A stretch of DNA of 64,000 nucleotides from Pseudomonas parafulva (GCF_000800255.1 NZ_CP009747.1:4340001-4404000), one strand, 5' to 3'. Positions 18,819-29,042 are shown, numbered from the stretch's first letter. The notes: generated by a model from the letters alone, not told the origin. Numbers and translations are program-made.

Positions 18819-19961
18819 ATGAACAAGTTGAGTCGCGCAGTAGATGTGGTCGTCATCGGTGGTGGGCAAGCGGGTTTGGCGATGGGCTGGCATTTGCAGC
18901 AGCGCGGCTTGGAATTCGTCATCTTGGATAAGCAGACACTTCCGGGCGGAAATTGGCGCAATTACTACGACAGCCTGCAGCTGTTCTCCCCAGCGGAGTA
19001 CTCCGCGCTACCGGGGATGGTGTTTCCCGGCGATCCCCAAGGCTACCCGTTGCGAGACGAAGTGGTGCAATACCTGGAGACATACACCGCCGAGTTTCAT
19101 CTGCCTTTTGAGGGCGACACCCGAGTGGTGGAGGTCGTGCAGAAGGACAAGGCATTTGAGGTTCGCTGCGACTACGGAGTAATCTTCACTGCGCGCTCCG
19201 TGGTAGTGGCCTCGGGCGGGTTCAGCCGGCCCTACATACCTGATATTCCTGGGCTGGAAAGCTTTTCAGGGGACTATCTGCACAGTTCGGCGTATCGAGC
19301 GCCCGAGGCTTTTGCCGGCCAGCGTGTTGTCGTGGTCGGGGCAGCGAACTCGGCTATTCAAATTGCCTACGAGCTTGCTGGCGTTGCACACGTAGTGCTG
19401 GCGACCCGCGAAAAAATCCGCTTCTTTCCACAGCGGATCCTGGGGCTCGACTTTCATACCTGGATGAAGCTCACCCGGCTGGAGCACACGCGGTGGCTGA
19501 GTGACCAGAGCACGCCTGTCCTGGATACCGGTAAGTACCGGAAAGCCCTGGTTACCGGACGTTTCCAGCTCAGAGCGATGTTCCAGCAGGTGTTGCCCGA
19601 CGGCGTCGTCTGGCCAGACGAAACCACCTCCCAGATCGATGCGTTGATCTTCGCTACGGGCTTCCGGCCGAACGTGCAGTTTCTGAAGCAGCTCCCTATC
19701 GCCGACCAGCAAGGGCGTGTTCTGCAGCGAAACGGAGTGGCAGATCAGGTGCCAGGTTTGTTCTTCGTTGGGCTACCCAAGCAAAGGAACTTCGCATCGG
19801 CGACCCTCAGGGGGGTAGGTGCTGACGCGGGCTATCTCATGCCGCAGTTGCTTCGTCATCTGGACCGGGTTGGTTCGAAGGAAACACTCGCTCATCGAGC
19901 GCGCAATTCAGCCAGCGGCCGTCAAGACGGGTGTGCTTTTCATAGATGCCAACGGTCCTGA
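18819..19961 (+). CDS. Flavin monooxygenase-like protein controlled by ArsR2
   Basis: A 380-residue FAD/NAD(P)-binding protein. VVVIGGGQAGLAMGWHL starts the FAD domain, VVVVGAANSAIQIA the second nucleotide site, and FATGFRPN the late conserved motif. An upstream ATG at 18,801 would put the proposed operator inside the gene, so 18,819 is preferred. The family core ends near MPQLLRHL; the following 30 residues run into a truncated IS3 element and may not be original. The paralogue is at 5529. An organoarsenic or metalloid substrate is inferred from the neighbouring ArsR. Confidence 0.78.
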   Translation: MNKLSRAVDVVVIGGGQAGLAMGWHLQQRGLEFVILDKQTLPGGNWRNYYDSLQLFSPAEYSALPGMVFPGDPQGYPLRDEVVQYLETYTAEFHLPFEGDTRVVEVVQKDKAFEVRCDYGVIFTARSVVVASGGFSRPYIPDIPGLESFSGDYLHSSAYRAPEAFAGQRVVVVGAANSAIQIAYELAGVAHVVLATREKIRFFPQRILGLDFHTWMKLTRLEHTRWLSDQSTPVLDTGKYRKALVTGRFQLRAMFQQVLPDGVVWPDETTSQIDALIFATGFRPNVQFLKQLPIADQQGRVLQRNGVADQVPGLFFVGLPKQRNFASATLRGVGADAGYLMPQLLRHLDRVGSKETLAHRARNSASGRQDGCAFHRCQRS

Positions 19962-19989
19962 ACCTCCACAATACTACTTAGGCACGCTG

Positions 19990-20380
19990 CCCACTTAGTT
20001 CGCCAGACGTAAGTGATGTCTCCACACCAGACCTGATTTGGAGCTTCGACATCAAACGCTCGGTTCAAGGTATTCGGTATATCTGGCCGCTCCACTGTGG
20101 CCTTTTTGTACGCATGTGATCCTGGCTGCTTGCTGATCAACGCCAGCTCACGCATCAGGCTGCGTACCTTGAACCGCCCGATTTGCTCACCCTCTTCTTG
20201 CATCATTGCCATGATGGTGCGGCTGCCGGGCGCACTTCGACCTCGCGTGAACAACTCATTCACTCGACTGCGCAACCGTAGTCGTTCAACGTCCGGAGTT
20301 CGCCTTCTGTGACGATGTGCGTAGTAACTTGAGCGAGTGACTTCGAACACTTCGCACAAACAATCAACGGGCTCATGGTC
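19990..20380 (-). pseudogene. IS3 transposase orfB, 3'-truncated
   Basis: The reading frame holds the N-terminal part of an IS3 orfB: a helix-turn-helix-like region (CEVFEVTRSSYYAHR), a HTH_21-like block, and the start of the integrase core with VWCGDITYVW, which contains the first catalytic aspartate. After RTK the sequence no longer resembles the family, and the second D and the E are absent. It would be made by -1 frameshifting from orfA in an intact element. Confidence 0.8.
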
Positions 20381-20394
20381 GCTGAGCTGGCGGA

Positions 20395-20703
20395 TCAGCG
20401 CGTACGCTCGAGATCTTCCGACATCAAGAGCGCGGTAGCCTTTTTTAGTATCGATTTCTCGCGTTCAAGGCGCGTGATCCGGGCTTCCAACTCTTGGATT
20501 TTTTGCTGCTCTGGCGTCAACGCTTTGCTGGCCGGCGTAACGCCGCCGCGCTCCTGTTGAAGTTGATTAACCCATCGGCGCAGGGCCGACTCGACCAAGC
20601 CGAGCGAACGGGCCGCTTCGGCATGGCTGTAGCCTTGATCGAGCACCAGGCAGGCAGCTTCGCGCTTGAACTCAGGGGTAAAGGTACGGCGTTGCTTGGT
20701 CAT
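20395..20703 (-). CDS. IS3 family transposase orfA
   Basis: A 102-residue protein. The N-terminal helix-turn-helix (FTPEFKREAACLVLDQGYS, then AEAARSLGLVESALRRWV) binds the element ends. The C-terminal leucine-zipper part (KIQELEARITRLEREKSIL) is typical of orfA. The start at 20,703 is an ATG. The gene looks intact but lacks a working orfB partner here. Confidence 0.88.
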   Translation of the reverse strand: MTKQRRTFTPEFKREAACLVLDQGYSHAEAARSLGLVESALRRWVNQLQQERGGVTPASKALTPEQQKIQELEARITRLEREKSILKKATALLMSEDLERTR

Positions 20704-20772
20704 CGGACACCTCTCTGTGGCGAGCATTCTCGCCTAAATGGGTGTCCGGGGTTAGTAGACCACTACACTTCC

Positions 20773-20805
20773 TGTAGGTTTAGAAAGCTGGTGACCGATG
20801 CAGCA
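20773..20805 (+). repeat. Copy 2 of 33-bp direct repeat
   Basis: It agrees with 5,424-5,456 at 30 of 33 positions and has the same orientation. It begins 10 bp outside the IS3 end, so it is not part of that element. Confidence 0.75.
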
Positions 20806-20869
20806 CCCAACCTAGAAGTTTGAGATACGTCCTATTCAGAAAGGACGGACCAAGGCCTAGGCTGAGTCT

Positions 20870-23689
20870 ATGAAAATTGGCCACATGATCTTGCCTGCTT
20901 ACGCGAGCGTTTATAAACCCGAGACAGCCCGGAATTTACTACGGCTGTTAGCGTTCGCCCTTGTGGTGGGCGTTTACATCGGAGCGTATAGTTTTTTACG
21001 CGTGACTCTAAATCAAGAAGTCTCATTAAGACGCAGTTACATGAACGAGGCGGTATTTAATGCTCAGCGTTTCTTCGTCAGTCGCAAAACGCTGCTTCAA
21101 ATGATCGTGCTTTCCACAGTTGGCGATGCGAATTCTGATATCCACGATGACCATGGAGAGCAACTGCATTTCGTTTTGGGTGACGCTCAGAATCAATGGA
21201 GCCTATGGCTGACAAAGCGAATGCTTGCGCATTTGAGGAAGGAGCAAAACAGTCTTATATACGTGCCCGCAAGTGAGAGCATGCCTGTAAAACGCTTCCT
21301 GGTCGCCACGGAGTACGCACAAGCGGTACCGATGTATATATTACGGCGCCTTCGTGAAATCGATACTCATGATGATATTACGAAGGAAGAGTACTAGCTT
21401 AGCGATCCCGAGCAACCTGATTCGCCCATATACATATTTATCCGTCTGGACGTCCTTAAGAAAAACTCGGGTTGGCTCGGCTTGGAGGTCGATGGGCCAC
21501 ACCTAATCCAAGCCATACAGCACGAGCAGGCTGGCGCTTTTCAACTACTCGACACAAGCGGACTGCTAATCCTGAGTAATACACCGTTACAGCAACGTAC
21601 GCCACTAGACGCTCAGAGTGCGCCAAACAGAACGACGGCGAGTTTTGGCTGGGAAGGGGGCCAATGGCTACCAGATAGTTTAACAATACGAAAGCAACTC
21701 GACTACTCCGACTGGCAGATCGTCTATAGGTTGAAACTGTTGTCGTTGCTTCCCGCCTTGTCGCTACCGCTCAGCCTATGTCTATTGATCTGCATAGTTT
21801 TCACAGGGCTCATGCTATGGTTAGTCCGCCGGGTCGAGCAGCGGCTGATAGCACCAGCGGCAGCGCGAATTGATGCTTTAGTTGAAAGCGAAGCGTTTTG
21901 CAGCGCCGTCATCCGAATTGCCCCGGTGGCTCTGTGCGTGCTGCGCCGCCATGATGGCGCTGTGGTTTTGGAAAATCACCTATCTGAACAATGGCTCGGT
22001 ACAGGTGATGAGCGGGCGGACGTGTACCAAGAGTGGATACATCGAGCATTTGACTCGGAGTCAACCAATCACAATGTTGATGAGATGCAGTTGGCCGATG
22101 GTCGCCACCTTTCTTTGAGCTACACGCCGACACGGTATCAGCGTGAAGATGTCTTGATCTTTGCTTTCAGCGATATTACCACGCGCAAGTCTGCTGAGAT
22201 GGCATTGCAACAGGCACGCACACTGGCCGATGCGGCTAACGAAGCCAAGACTCTTTTCCTGGCCACTATGAGTCATGAGATACGTACCCCTTTGTACGGC
22301 GTAGTTGCGACGCTTGAGCTATTGTCACGCACCCAATTGGATGCTCAGCAGCGCGGCTATCTGAAGGCGATCGAAGGATCGTCAGCGACGTTACTACAGC
22401 TGATATGCGATATGTTGGATGTGTCAAAGATTGAAGCGGGTCAGCTTGCGCTGGAGCTAAGCATTTTTTCTCCTATAGAATTAACTCAGGATGTCATACA
22501 GGGCTATTCAGGTGCGGCTAAAACCAAAGGTTTGCAGTTGTTCACTTGTATAGACCCGTCTTTATCCGAAGAGGTATTGGGAGATGTAGTCCGAGTTCGC
22601 CAAATTCTTGGTAACTTACTGAGTAACGCGGTTAAATTCACTGAGAGCGGACGTATCGTCGTGCGTCTTCAGGTGGTATATCGGGAGGGGGAGCGCACGA
22701 TGCTCTCCTGGCAAGTGGTTGATACGGGCAAAGGAATCCCGGCAGAGGATCACAATCATTTATTCGAGCCTTTTTTCCAGAGTCATCCGAGCGCCAACGT
22801 TGTGGCAGGCACTGGTCTTGGACTTTCGATATGCAAGCGTCTTGTTCACTTGATGAACGGCTCACTACGAGTGTTTAGCGAGCCGGGACTGGGAAGCAGC
22901 TTTGCCTTTAGTCTGCCGCTTGAGCATGTAACCGTAAAAACACAACAGCGGTGGGCACTGCCACTGTCAAGCGAAATCATCTATGTGCAATCCTCTGTGC
23001 AGGAGCTGGCTGAGCACACTGCAGGTTGGTTGCGGCGCTGGGGCGCCAGAACTCGACTGATCGGGCCTGACGCTGCCCAACTGGATACTGACGGAATACT
23101 GGTCGAGTTGTGCCCCGGTCCAGCAAACACCGCACAACGCGCAGACTGGCCCGGCAGGTGGGTCCTTGTCTCACAGGACGGGCACAGCATCGTTCCGAAG
23201 TCCCAACACATTTGGCATGTCGGCCTCAACAACCTTCAAGCCCTGAACCGTGCGCTCAGTCAAGCACAGGGCCTTGGTACGCATGACGAACTTGTTGTAT
23301 CGCATCAGCTGGCTGAAAAGCTTCACCTGCGCTTGCTGGTAGCAGAGGACAACATGATCAATCAGCTAATTCTCCGGGATCAGCTAGAGGAGCTCGGCTG
23401 CACTGTAGTACTGGCCCGAGATGGAGTAGAAGCTCTAGCGGTGTGGCGAGACGCTGACTTCGACATAGTCATTACCGACGTCAATATGCCCAAAATGAAT
23501 GGGTATCAGCTGACCCAGCGGTTGCGCGAGCAAGGCTGCACAATGCCTATCGTCGGAGCTACTGCAAATGCCATGCTCGATGAAGCTGAGCGTTGCTTGA
23601 GTGCAGGTATGGATCACTTTCTGGTCAAACCCTTCACGCTGCAAGCGCTGTACCAATGCCTGCAGCCCTATAAGAGAGGCATGCCTTGA
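20870..23689 (+). pseudogene. PvrS-like hybrid sensor kinase, interrupted by one amber codon
   Basis: One frame of 940 codons is broken only by TAG at 21,395-21,397 (after residue 175); the same frame continues to 23,689. The parts are: membrane segment at about 24-45, periplasmic sensor region (where the stop lies), second membrane segment near residue 300, PAS-like region, histidine-kinase domain with FLATMSHEIRTP, ATPase N and G boxes (LLSNAVKFTE, GTGLGLSIC), and a receiver domain with VITDVNMPKMNG. It overlaps pvrR by 4 bases. Internal initiation (for example TTG at 21,482) could still make a truncated kinase. Order and type match pvrS of the P. aeruginosa cupD locus. Confidence 0.82.
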
Positions 23690-24888
23690 ACGTGTATCGT
23701 GTGCTTATAGTTGAGGACCATCCGTTTCAGCATCAATATCTGGCCAACATATTCCTGGCGACGGGCGGTTTCGAAGTAGAACTCGTCTGGGATGGCGCCA
23801 GCGCCCTAAATCGCCTTTCCCACAACCGTTACGATCTATTGCTGACCGATCTGATGATGCCGCAAATGGATGGCGTCCAGCTAATTCAGCAGATTGCGCA
23901 GTTACATCGTCCTCCAGCGCTGGCACTGATGACCGCCGCTTCACGGCGTATGTTGATCGGCTCTGCGCAGGCTGCCAAGAATTTGGGATTGCATGTTGTA
24001 GGCTTGATTTCAAAACCGGTGCGTGCAGACGAAATCGTCAGCCTGCGTAAAAACCTTGATCTTCACATAGCAGAACAGGTGTGCGGTTATGGTAGACAAA
24101 CGCGAGGATGCCGATCCCGCGCTACGCTCATCAAGGCCCTCGAGAATGAGGAGATACAAGCGTGGTTCCAGCCCAAGAAGTCTTTGCGAGACGGCGGCAT
24201 CGTTGGCGCTGAGGCGTTGGCGCGTTGGGCTCATCCTATCGAAGGTGTGTTGATGCCCGGGGACTTCTTGAATGATGTTGAAAAAGCTCAACTGGAGATT
24301 GAGCTGCTGGGCAGCATGCTCGCCCAGACACTCCACGCACAGGCCCAATGGACCAAGATGGGGCATCCGCTGCCAGTGTCTATCAACCTGCCGACGCATT
24401 TGCTCGACCGGGGCGATCTCGTCGACAATTTACTCCGTCAGGTACTTGCCAGCCAGGCCGATCCTAGGCTGATAACCTTCGAATTGACAGAAAGCTCCAC
24501 CACTCGATTTTCCAGCGACTACTACGCTGGAGCCTGTCGCCTTCGTCTGATGGGCTTCGGCTTGGCACAGGACGATTTTGGCAAAGGCTATAGCTCATAT
24601 TTCAACCTAGTCTCGACTCCCTTTACAGAGCTCAAGATTGATCGCTCGTTGGTGTCGGGCTGCAGCGACAATGAAGGCCAGGCAGCGGCCCTGCTAAGCA
24701 TCACAGATCTCGGACGCAAGCTGGGCCTGATCACAGTGGCGGAGGGTGCCGAAACGCAATCCGAGCTGGGAGTACTGCGGCGGATCCATTGTGATCTTGT
24801 GCAAGGCTTTATCATATCGCCGGCCGTAGCCAGGGACGATCTAGCTGCTTTACTCAAAATAGATGGCACTGGGCCTGCACTTCTCTAA
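23686..24888 (+). CDS. PvrR/RocR-like response regulator with EAL phosphodiesterase
   Basis: A 400-residue protein. The receiver domain fills about residues 1-125 (phosphoacceptor in LLLTDLMMPQMDG). An EAL domain follows from about 140. Residues for c-di-GMP hydrolysis are present: GAEALARW, SINLPTHLL, ELTESS, DDFGKGYSS, LKIDRSLV and AEGAETQ. It should therefore be an active phosphodiesterase. PvrR and RocR lower c-di-GMP and oppose Cup fimbriae and biofilm in P. aeruginosa. It is coupled to the broken kinase gene upstream by a 4-base overlap. Confidence 0.88.
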   Translation: MNVYRVLIVEDHPFQHQYLANIFLATGGFEVELVWDGASALNRLSHNRYDLLLTDLMMPQMDGVQLIQQIAQLHRPPALALMTAASRRMLIGSAQAAKNLGLHVVGLISKPVRADEIVSLRKNLDLHIAEQVCGYGRQTRGCRSRATLIKALENEEIQAWFQPKKSLRDGGIVGAEALARWAHPIEGVLMPGDFLNDVEKAQLEIELLGSMLAQTLHAQAQWTKMGHPLPVSINLPTHLLDRGDLVDNLLRQVLASQADPRLITFELTESSTTRFSSDYYAGACRLRLMGFGLAQDDFGKGYSSYFNLVSTPFTELKIDRSLVSGCSDNEGQAAALLSITDLGRKLGLITVAEGAETQSELGVLRRIHCDLVQGFIISPAVARDDLAALLKIDGTGPALL

Positions 24889-24995
24889 AGCTTGATGGTC
24901 AAACGATTCAGCAAACGGAACTGCTGCCCTAGCCTTGGGTGATAAATGCTGAGCTTCCAGCGCACCGACCTTCTCCTACTGGCTGAGCACTTCCC

Positions 24996-27884
24996 ATGAA
25001 ACATGCAAGTCTGCGTCTGGACAAGCTGGCGCAAAGTTCCCAACGTTTGAACAAAGCGCTGCTATTGCTAACCGGATTGCTCATTCTGCTGTCCAGCACT
25101 TGCTATTGGGCTATCTCTCGATTGCTCGAAGCCGAGCAGCAACGCGTCGAGTTCCACTTTGCCCGTGTGATTGAGATCGTTAATGAGCATGAGGCTTTTC
25201 TGCGCAACGTAGCGACAGGTTATCGGCACAACACATCGCCACCATTGCGTTCGGTGCAGTCGGTTTCAGTCATGCAGACGCAGCGTACCGGTAACCAGGT
25301 TCTGCTCAAAGCCAAAGGGTTCGACCTGTCTCTGCCGTTTTTCCTTGCTCATAGCAGTGACTTCAGCAGGGATGACGAAAACCGGGCATTGGCCTTAGGC
25401 GTCCAGTTGACAGACTACTATGGCGGTTTCTGGGCCAGTTCTTTTTATGCCTCGCCGCAACTGCTGGTATTAACTCCCGACGGCGATGCCAGCTTGGCCA
25501 TCCCGGCCCCCGAAGATAAGCGCCAGCATCTACCGATGCAGTCGGATCAGTACTCGACGATTGTCAGTCGTATTGAGCAACTGCGAAATGCCCAGAGCTC
25601 TATGAGCGATCATCGGGTGCGCTGGGTGCGCGCACCTTTGCGGCTCTATCGCGACCACCGCAGCATTGTCGCCATGATCAAGGTTAACGCCGCCAGTGCC
25701 CTGCTTCCCGCCGCCAAGGCACAAGGGCAATTGACCTTGGCGGCGCTGGTAGACACAGCACAAGTCGACGAGTACGAGCGTGTATTACGGTTGTCGGTTT
25801 ACAACCAGTTCACCTTGGTCTCGCCTGAAGGCCAAGTGGTGCTAGGGGACCTCGGAGCTGATGACCCCGCCCCGTTGGGGCTGAGTTTCAATCGTGAAGG
25901 GCTACGCTTTAAGATGGTGTCTCCCAGCGGCGATCACTGGATCGGTTTGTACGGGATCACCTACCAGGGCTTTTTGCGCTATGCCAAGTGGCCGCTCGTG
26001 GGCTTAGCATTCACTATCATCGCATCGATTCTGATCGGATTGTGGATCAACCATTGGTACAAGTCGCGCATTGTGTTCCCCGCACAACGGGCACAGGTGC
26101 GTTTATTCGAGAGCGAAGCCTTCAATCGCATCATGCTGCAGCATGCCCCGGTGGGGCTGTGCGTGCTGCGTCGCGACGATCACCAGTTGTTGCTGGAGAA
26201 CCAGCGTGCCGTGCAATTGGTCGCTACACCCGCCGTCATCCAGATGCTGGAGGGCCATCAAGGAGATCAGGCTCCCGGAGAGATGTGCCTGCTCGTGGAA
26301 GGCCGCTACCTGCAGGTGGTGGTCGTCGCTGCCCGCTACGAAGGCCAGGATGTATTTCTGTGCGGTTGCAACGACGTCACCCGTCACGTGGACGAAACCT
26401 TGATGCTCAATCAAGCTCACCGGCGGGCAACTGCCGCCAACGAAGCCAAGACGGTGTTTCTGGCCACCATGAGCCATGAAATCCGCACCCCTCTTTATGG
26501 AGTGCTGGGTAATCTAGAATTGCTTTCACTCACCGAATTGAGCGATCGACAACGGCAGTATCTGGAAATTATACAGGGCTCGTCGAGCGTGCTTTTCCAG
26601 CTGATCAGTAACGTGCTGGACGTTTCGAAGATTGAGTCTGGTCAGATGGCGTTGGAAGAGGAACCGTTCCATCCAGCTCAACTGGTCGAAGACGCGATGG
26701 CCAGCTTCGCTGCAACTGCTCATAACAAGGGCTTGGAGATTGATACTGAGATCGACCCGCAATTACCCGCGCAGGTGAACGGCGATGCTGGGCGTATACG
26801 TCAGATCCTGCACAACCTATTGGGCAACGCCATCAAGTTCACTGACTCAGGTCGTATTCGGTTGCGTCTCACCGTCCAGGCACGTACAGGAAATAGTGTC
26901 TCCCTGCAGTGGCAGGTGACCGACACCGGCGTCGGGATTCCTGAAGGGTCCATTGACCAGCTGTTCAAACCCTTTTATCAGGTCACGGCCGGTCAGGATG
27001 GTAACGGCGCCGGCTTGGGGCTTTCCATCTGCTCGCGACTGAGTAAATTGATGGGCGGCAGCATGCGGGTGGTCAGTGAACCGGGCCTGGGCAGCAGCTT
27101 CTCTTTACTCATCAGTCTACCGGTAGTCGACGCCCCATACCTTGCGTCTCAATCGCCGCTGTTGCCTTCCGGCCTGGATGCGCCCTGTTTGAACGTTCGG
27201 GTTCTGGTGGCCGAAGACAATCCTGTGAGCCAGGCCGTATTGCGCGAACAGCTTGAGGCCCTCGGCGCCTATCCCACCGTCGCCCAAGATGGCCAACATG
27301 CGCTGCAGATTTGGCATACTCAACCTTTCGACTTGGTGATCACTGACATCAACATGCCGCAACTCAATGGCTACGAGTTGGCGCAAGCCTTACGGGGGCA
27401 GGGCGTGACTGTGCCGATCATTGGTGTGACCGCCAACGCATTGCGCGAGGAGGGTCAGCGTTGCCTAGCGGTGGGCATGAATGGTTGGGTCGTCAAGCCG
27501 TTGAGCCTGAGCATGTTGCGCCAGGCCTTGTTGTCGTACTGCCAAAAAGCGAGCAGTCTGGTGGCGAATGCAGTGCAGGATCAAGAGGGTTGGATCGAAT
27601 TGTCCAGCACCATGCGAGGGTTGATGGCCGAGACGTTGGTAGTGGATATTGAACAGATCGAACAAGGCCTGATAAAAATGGATGCAACCATGGTCCAGCA
27701 GCGTTTGCATAGTCTCAGTGGGGCGCTGGCAAGCGTCAACGCGCAAGCGCTTTACACGCAATGCCAACAGTTGGAAAACGCGCTCCATGGCGGTCCTCTT
27801 ACCGCATCGGTGATTAAGCAAGTCCGAGCACTCTGCTCCCGCTTATCGGCGCTTGCTAATTACCTGGCCGTGGAACACAGTTGA
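24996..27884 (+). CDS. RcsC/RocS-like hybrid histidine kinase
   Basis: A 962-residue membrane kinase. Membrane segments lie near residues 22-42 and 340-360 with a large periplasmic sensor between them. They are followed by a PAS-like region, the kinase core with FLATMSHEIRTP, a receiver domain with VITDINMPQLNG, and a C-terminal HPt-like stretch (LHSLSGALASVNA) with the candidate histidine. It is intact, unlike its relative upstream, and very similar in plan. It probably phosphorylates the adjacent NarL-type regulator and perhaps the EAL regulator. Confidence 0.88.
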   Translation: MKHASLRLDKLAQSSQRLNKALLLLTGLLILLSSTCYWAISRLLEAEQQRVEFHFARVIEIVNEHEAFLRNVATGYRHNTSPPLRSVQSVSVMQTQRTGNQVLLKAKGFDLSLPFFLAHSSDFSRDDENRALALGVQLTDYYGGFWASSFYASPQLLVLTPDGDASLAIPAPEDKRQHLPMQSDQYSTIVSRIEQLRNAQSSMSDHRVRWVRAPLRLYRDHRSIVAMIKVNAASALLPAAKAQGQLTLAALVDTAQVDEYERVLRLSVYNQFTLVSPEGQVVLGDLGADDPAPLGLSFNREGLRFKMVSPSGDHWIGLYGITYQGFLRYAKWPLVGLAFTIIASILIGLWINHWYKSRIVFPAQRAQVRLFESEAFNRIMLQHAPVGLCVLRRDDHQLLLENQRAVQLVATPAVIQMLEGHQGDQAPGEMCLLVEGRYLQVVVVAARYEGQDVFLCGCNDVTRHVDETLMLNQAHRRATAANEAKTVFLATMSHEIRTPLYGVLGNLELLSLTELSDRQRQYLEIIQGSSSVLFQLISNVLDVSKIESGQMALEEEPFHPAQLVEDAMASFAATAHNKGLEIDTEIDPQLPAQVNGDAGRIRQILHNLLGNAIKFTDSGRIRLRLTVQARTGNSVSLQWQVTDTGVGIPEGSIDQLFKPFYQVTAGQDGNGAGLGLSICSRLSKLMGGSMRVVSEPGLGSSFSLLISLPVVDAPYLASQSPLLPSGLDAPCLNVRVLVAEDNPVSQAVLREQLEALGAYPTVAQDGQHALQIWHTQPFDLVITDINMPQLNGYELAQALRGQGVTVPIIGVTANALREEGQRCLAVGMNGWVVKPLSLSMLRQALLSYCQKASSLVANAVQDQEGWIELSSTMRGLMAETLVVDIEQIEQGLIKMDATMVQQRLHSLSGALASVNAQALYTQCQQLENALHGGPLTASVIKQVRALCSRLSALANYLAVEHS

Positions 27885-27914
27885 TGTCTATCTCCGCTGC
27901 AAACGAGGTTCTAA

Positions 27915-28562
27915 ATGTCTGAGTTGAACGTTGTCATAGCGGACGACCATCCCATTGTTTTATTGGGTGTACGCGAGATCGTCCAGCGCAATTGCCGCTT
28001 TACGGTGATCGGCGAGGCCGTCAGCTCTACTGAGCTAGTCGAACAAATGCGCACGCACCGTCCTCAAGTGCTCATCACCGATTTCAACATGCCGGGCGAT
28101 GACACTTACGGAGATGGGCTGAAACTGATCGACTACGTGCTGCGTAATTTTCCAGAGACGCAGATCCTAGTGCTGACGATGATTTCAAATATCCTCATAC
28201 TTTCACGTTTGGAAGAGCTTGGCGTGGCTGGAGTGATCCAAAAAAACCATCTGCATCTGGAGATTGAGAAGGCACTTACAGCAATTAGTCTGCATCGCCG
28301 CTACAAGAGCCCGGCGCCGGAGACCCGCTTGGCAATGGGCAGTTCAGGACATATCGAAGATCGCTTTCAAAGCCTGTCGCCTCGAGAACTTGAGGTCCTG
28401 CGCCTTTTCGTCACGGGCATGACGGTCAGCGATATTGCCCGACAGCTTTCTCGCAGTAATAAAACCGTCAGCGCCCAGAAAGTCTCCGCCATGCGCAAGC
28501 TGGGCGTGGACAGTGATCAGGCGCTTATGACCTACTGCTTCGAAGCTAGGCAGTTCCAATAA
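27915..28562 (+). CDS. RcsB/RocA-like LuxR-family response regulator
   Basis: A 215-residue NarL/FixJ-type regulator. The receiver domain has IADDHPIV and the phosphoacceptor in LITDFNMPGDD. The C-terminal LuxR helix-turn-helix reads SPRELEVLRLFVTGMTVSDI, then LSRSNKTVSAQKVSAMRKLG. RcsB and RocA1 homologues activate cup fimbrial operons. Its stop abuts the stop of the last fimbrial gene (28,562/28,563), so the two operons converge without any gap. Confidence 0.88.
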   Translation: MSELNVVIADDHPIVLLGVREIVQRNCRFTVIGEAVSSTELVEQMRTHRPQVLITDFNMPGDDTYGDGLKLIDYVLRNFPETQILVLTMISNILILSRLEELGVAGVIQKNHLHLEIEKALTAISLHRRYKSPAPETRLAMGSSGHIEDRFQSLSPRELEVLRLFVTGMTVSDIARQLSRSNKTVSAQKVSAMRKLGVDSDQALMTYCFEARQFQ

Positions 28563-29042
28563 TTACAGATAGCTAATCTGCATCAGCAGGGTAGCGCTGA
28601 ACGCACCTGCTTGGGGTAGCGCCTCCAGGGCAACAGGCTTGAGCCGCAGTTTTACCAACATTGGAACGTCGCCAGCCTTCCACTCGCTCTGTTGACCAAG
28701 TGTGAGTGCCGGGATTGCATCATTACCGACTAGCCGCAAACCCAGACCGGCCCGGTTGGTAAGAAGCGTCGCATTGTCGTAGGCTCCGGCTCCTGCCGTG
28801 ACCATTAGAGTTACCTGACTGCCGGCACGGCAGTCGAAAACCAAGGGCACTTCGGTGACTGCTACCGAGTCCATTTTAAGTTGATTGATGTTGGCATTGC
28901 CCATCTTGATTTCCATGGGGCTGGAGAACTGCGGGCGACATGCCGGCGAAATCAAATTGCCGCCAATGTCTAGCTGCACGTGGTCCGCAGCCTGGGCATG
29001 TGTAAGTGCAGAGAGGGCCAGCAACAGCGACAGGGCTTTCAT
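28563..29042 (-). CDS. Minor fimbrial subunit 2
   Basis: A 159-residue protein with a signal peptide (MKALSLLLALSALTHAQA). Its shape is that of a pilin: an early SPACRPQF and a later VFDCRAG supply the disulfide, and it ends in a beta-strand LLMQISYL with tyrosine next to last. It is the last gene of the operon; its start overlaps the previous stop (ATGA). Confidence 0.75.
   Translation of the reverse strand: MKALSLLLALSALTHAQAADHVQLDIGGNLISPACRPQFSSPMEIKMGNANINQLKMDSVAVTEVPLVFDCRAGSQVTLMVTAGAGAYDNATLLTNRAGLGLRLVGNDAIPALTLGQQSEWKAGDVPMLVKLRLKPVALEALPQAGAFSATLLMQISYL

Larger units (their letters stand above)
19990..20762 (-). mobile_element. Truncated IS3-family insertion sequence
   Basis: It contains an intact orfA and the first third of orfB. 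The outer end at 20,762 reads, on the minus strand, TGGTCTACTAACCCCGGACA, a plausible terminal repeat. The other end is missing: homology stops within orfB, about 30 bp before the end of the monooxygenase frame. The copy cannot move by itself. Confidence 0.8.
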
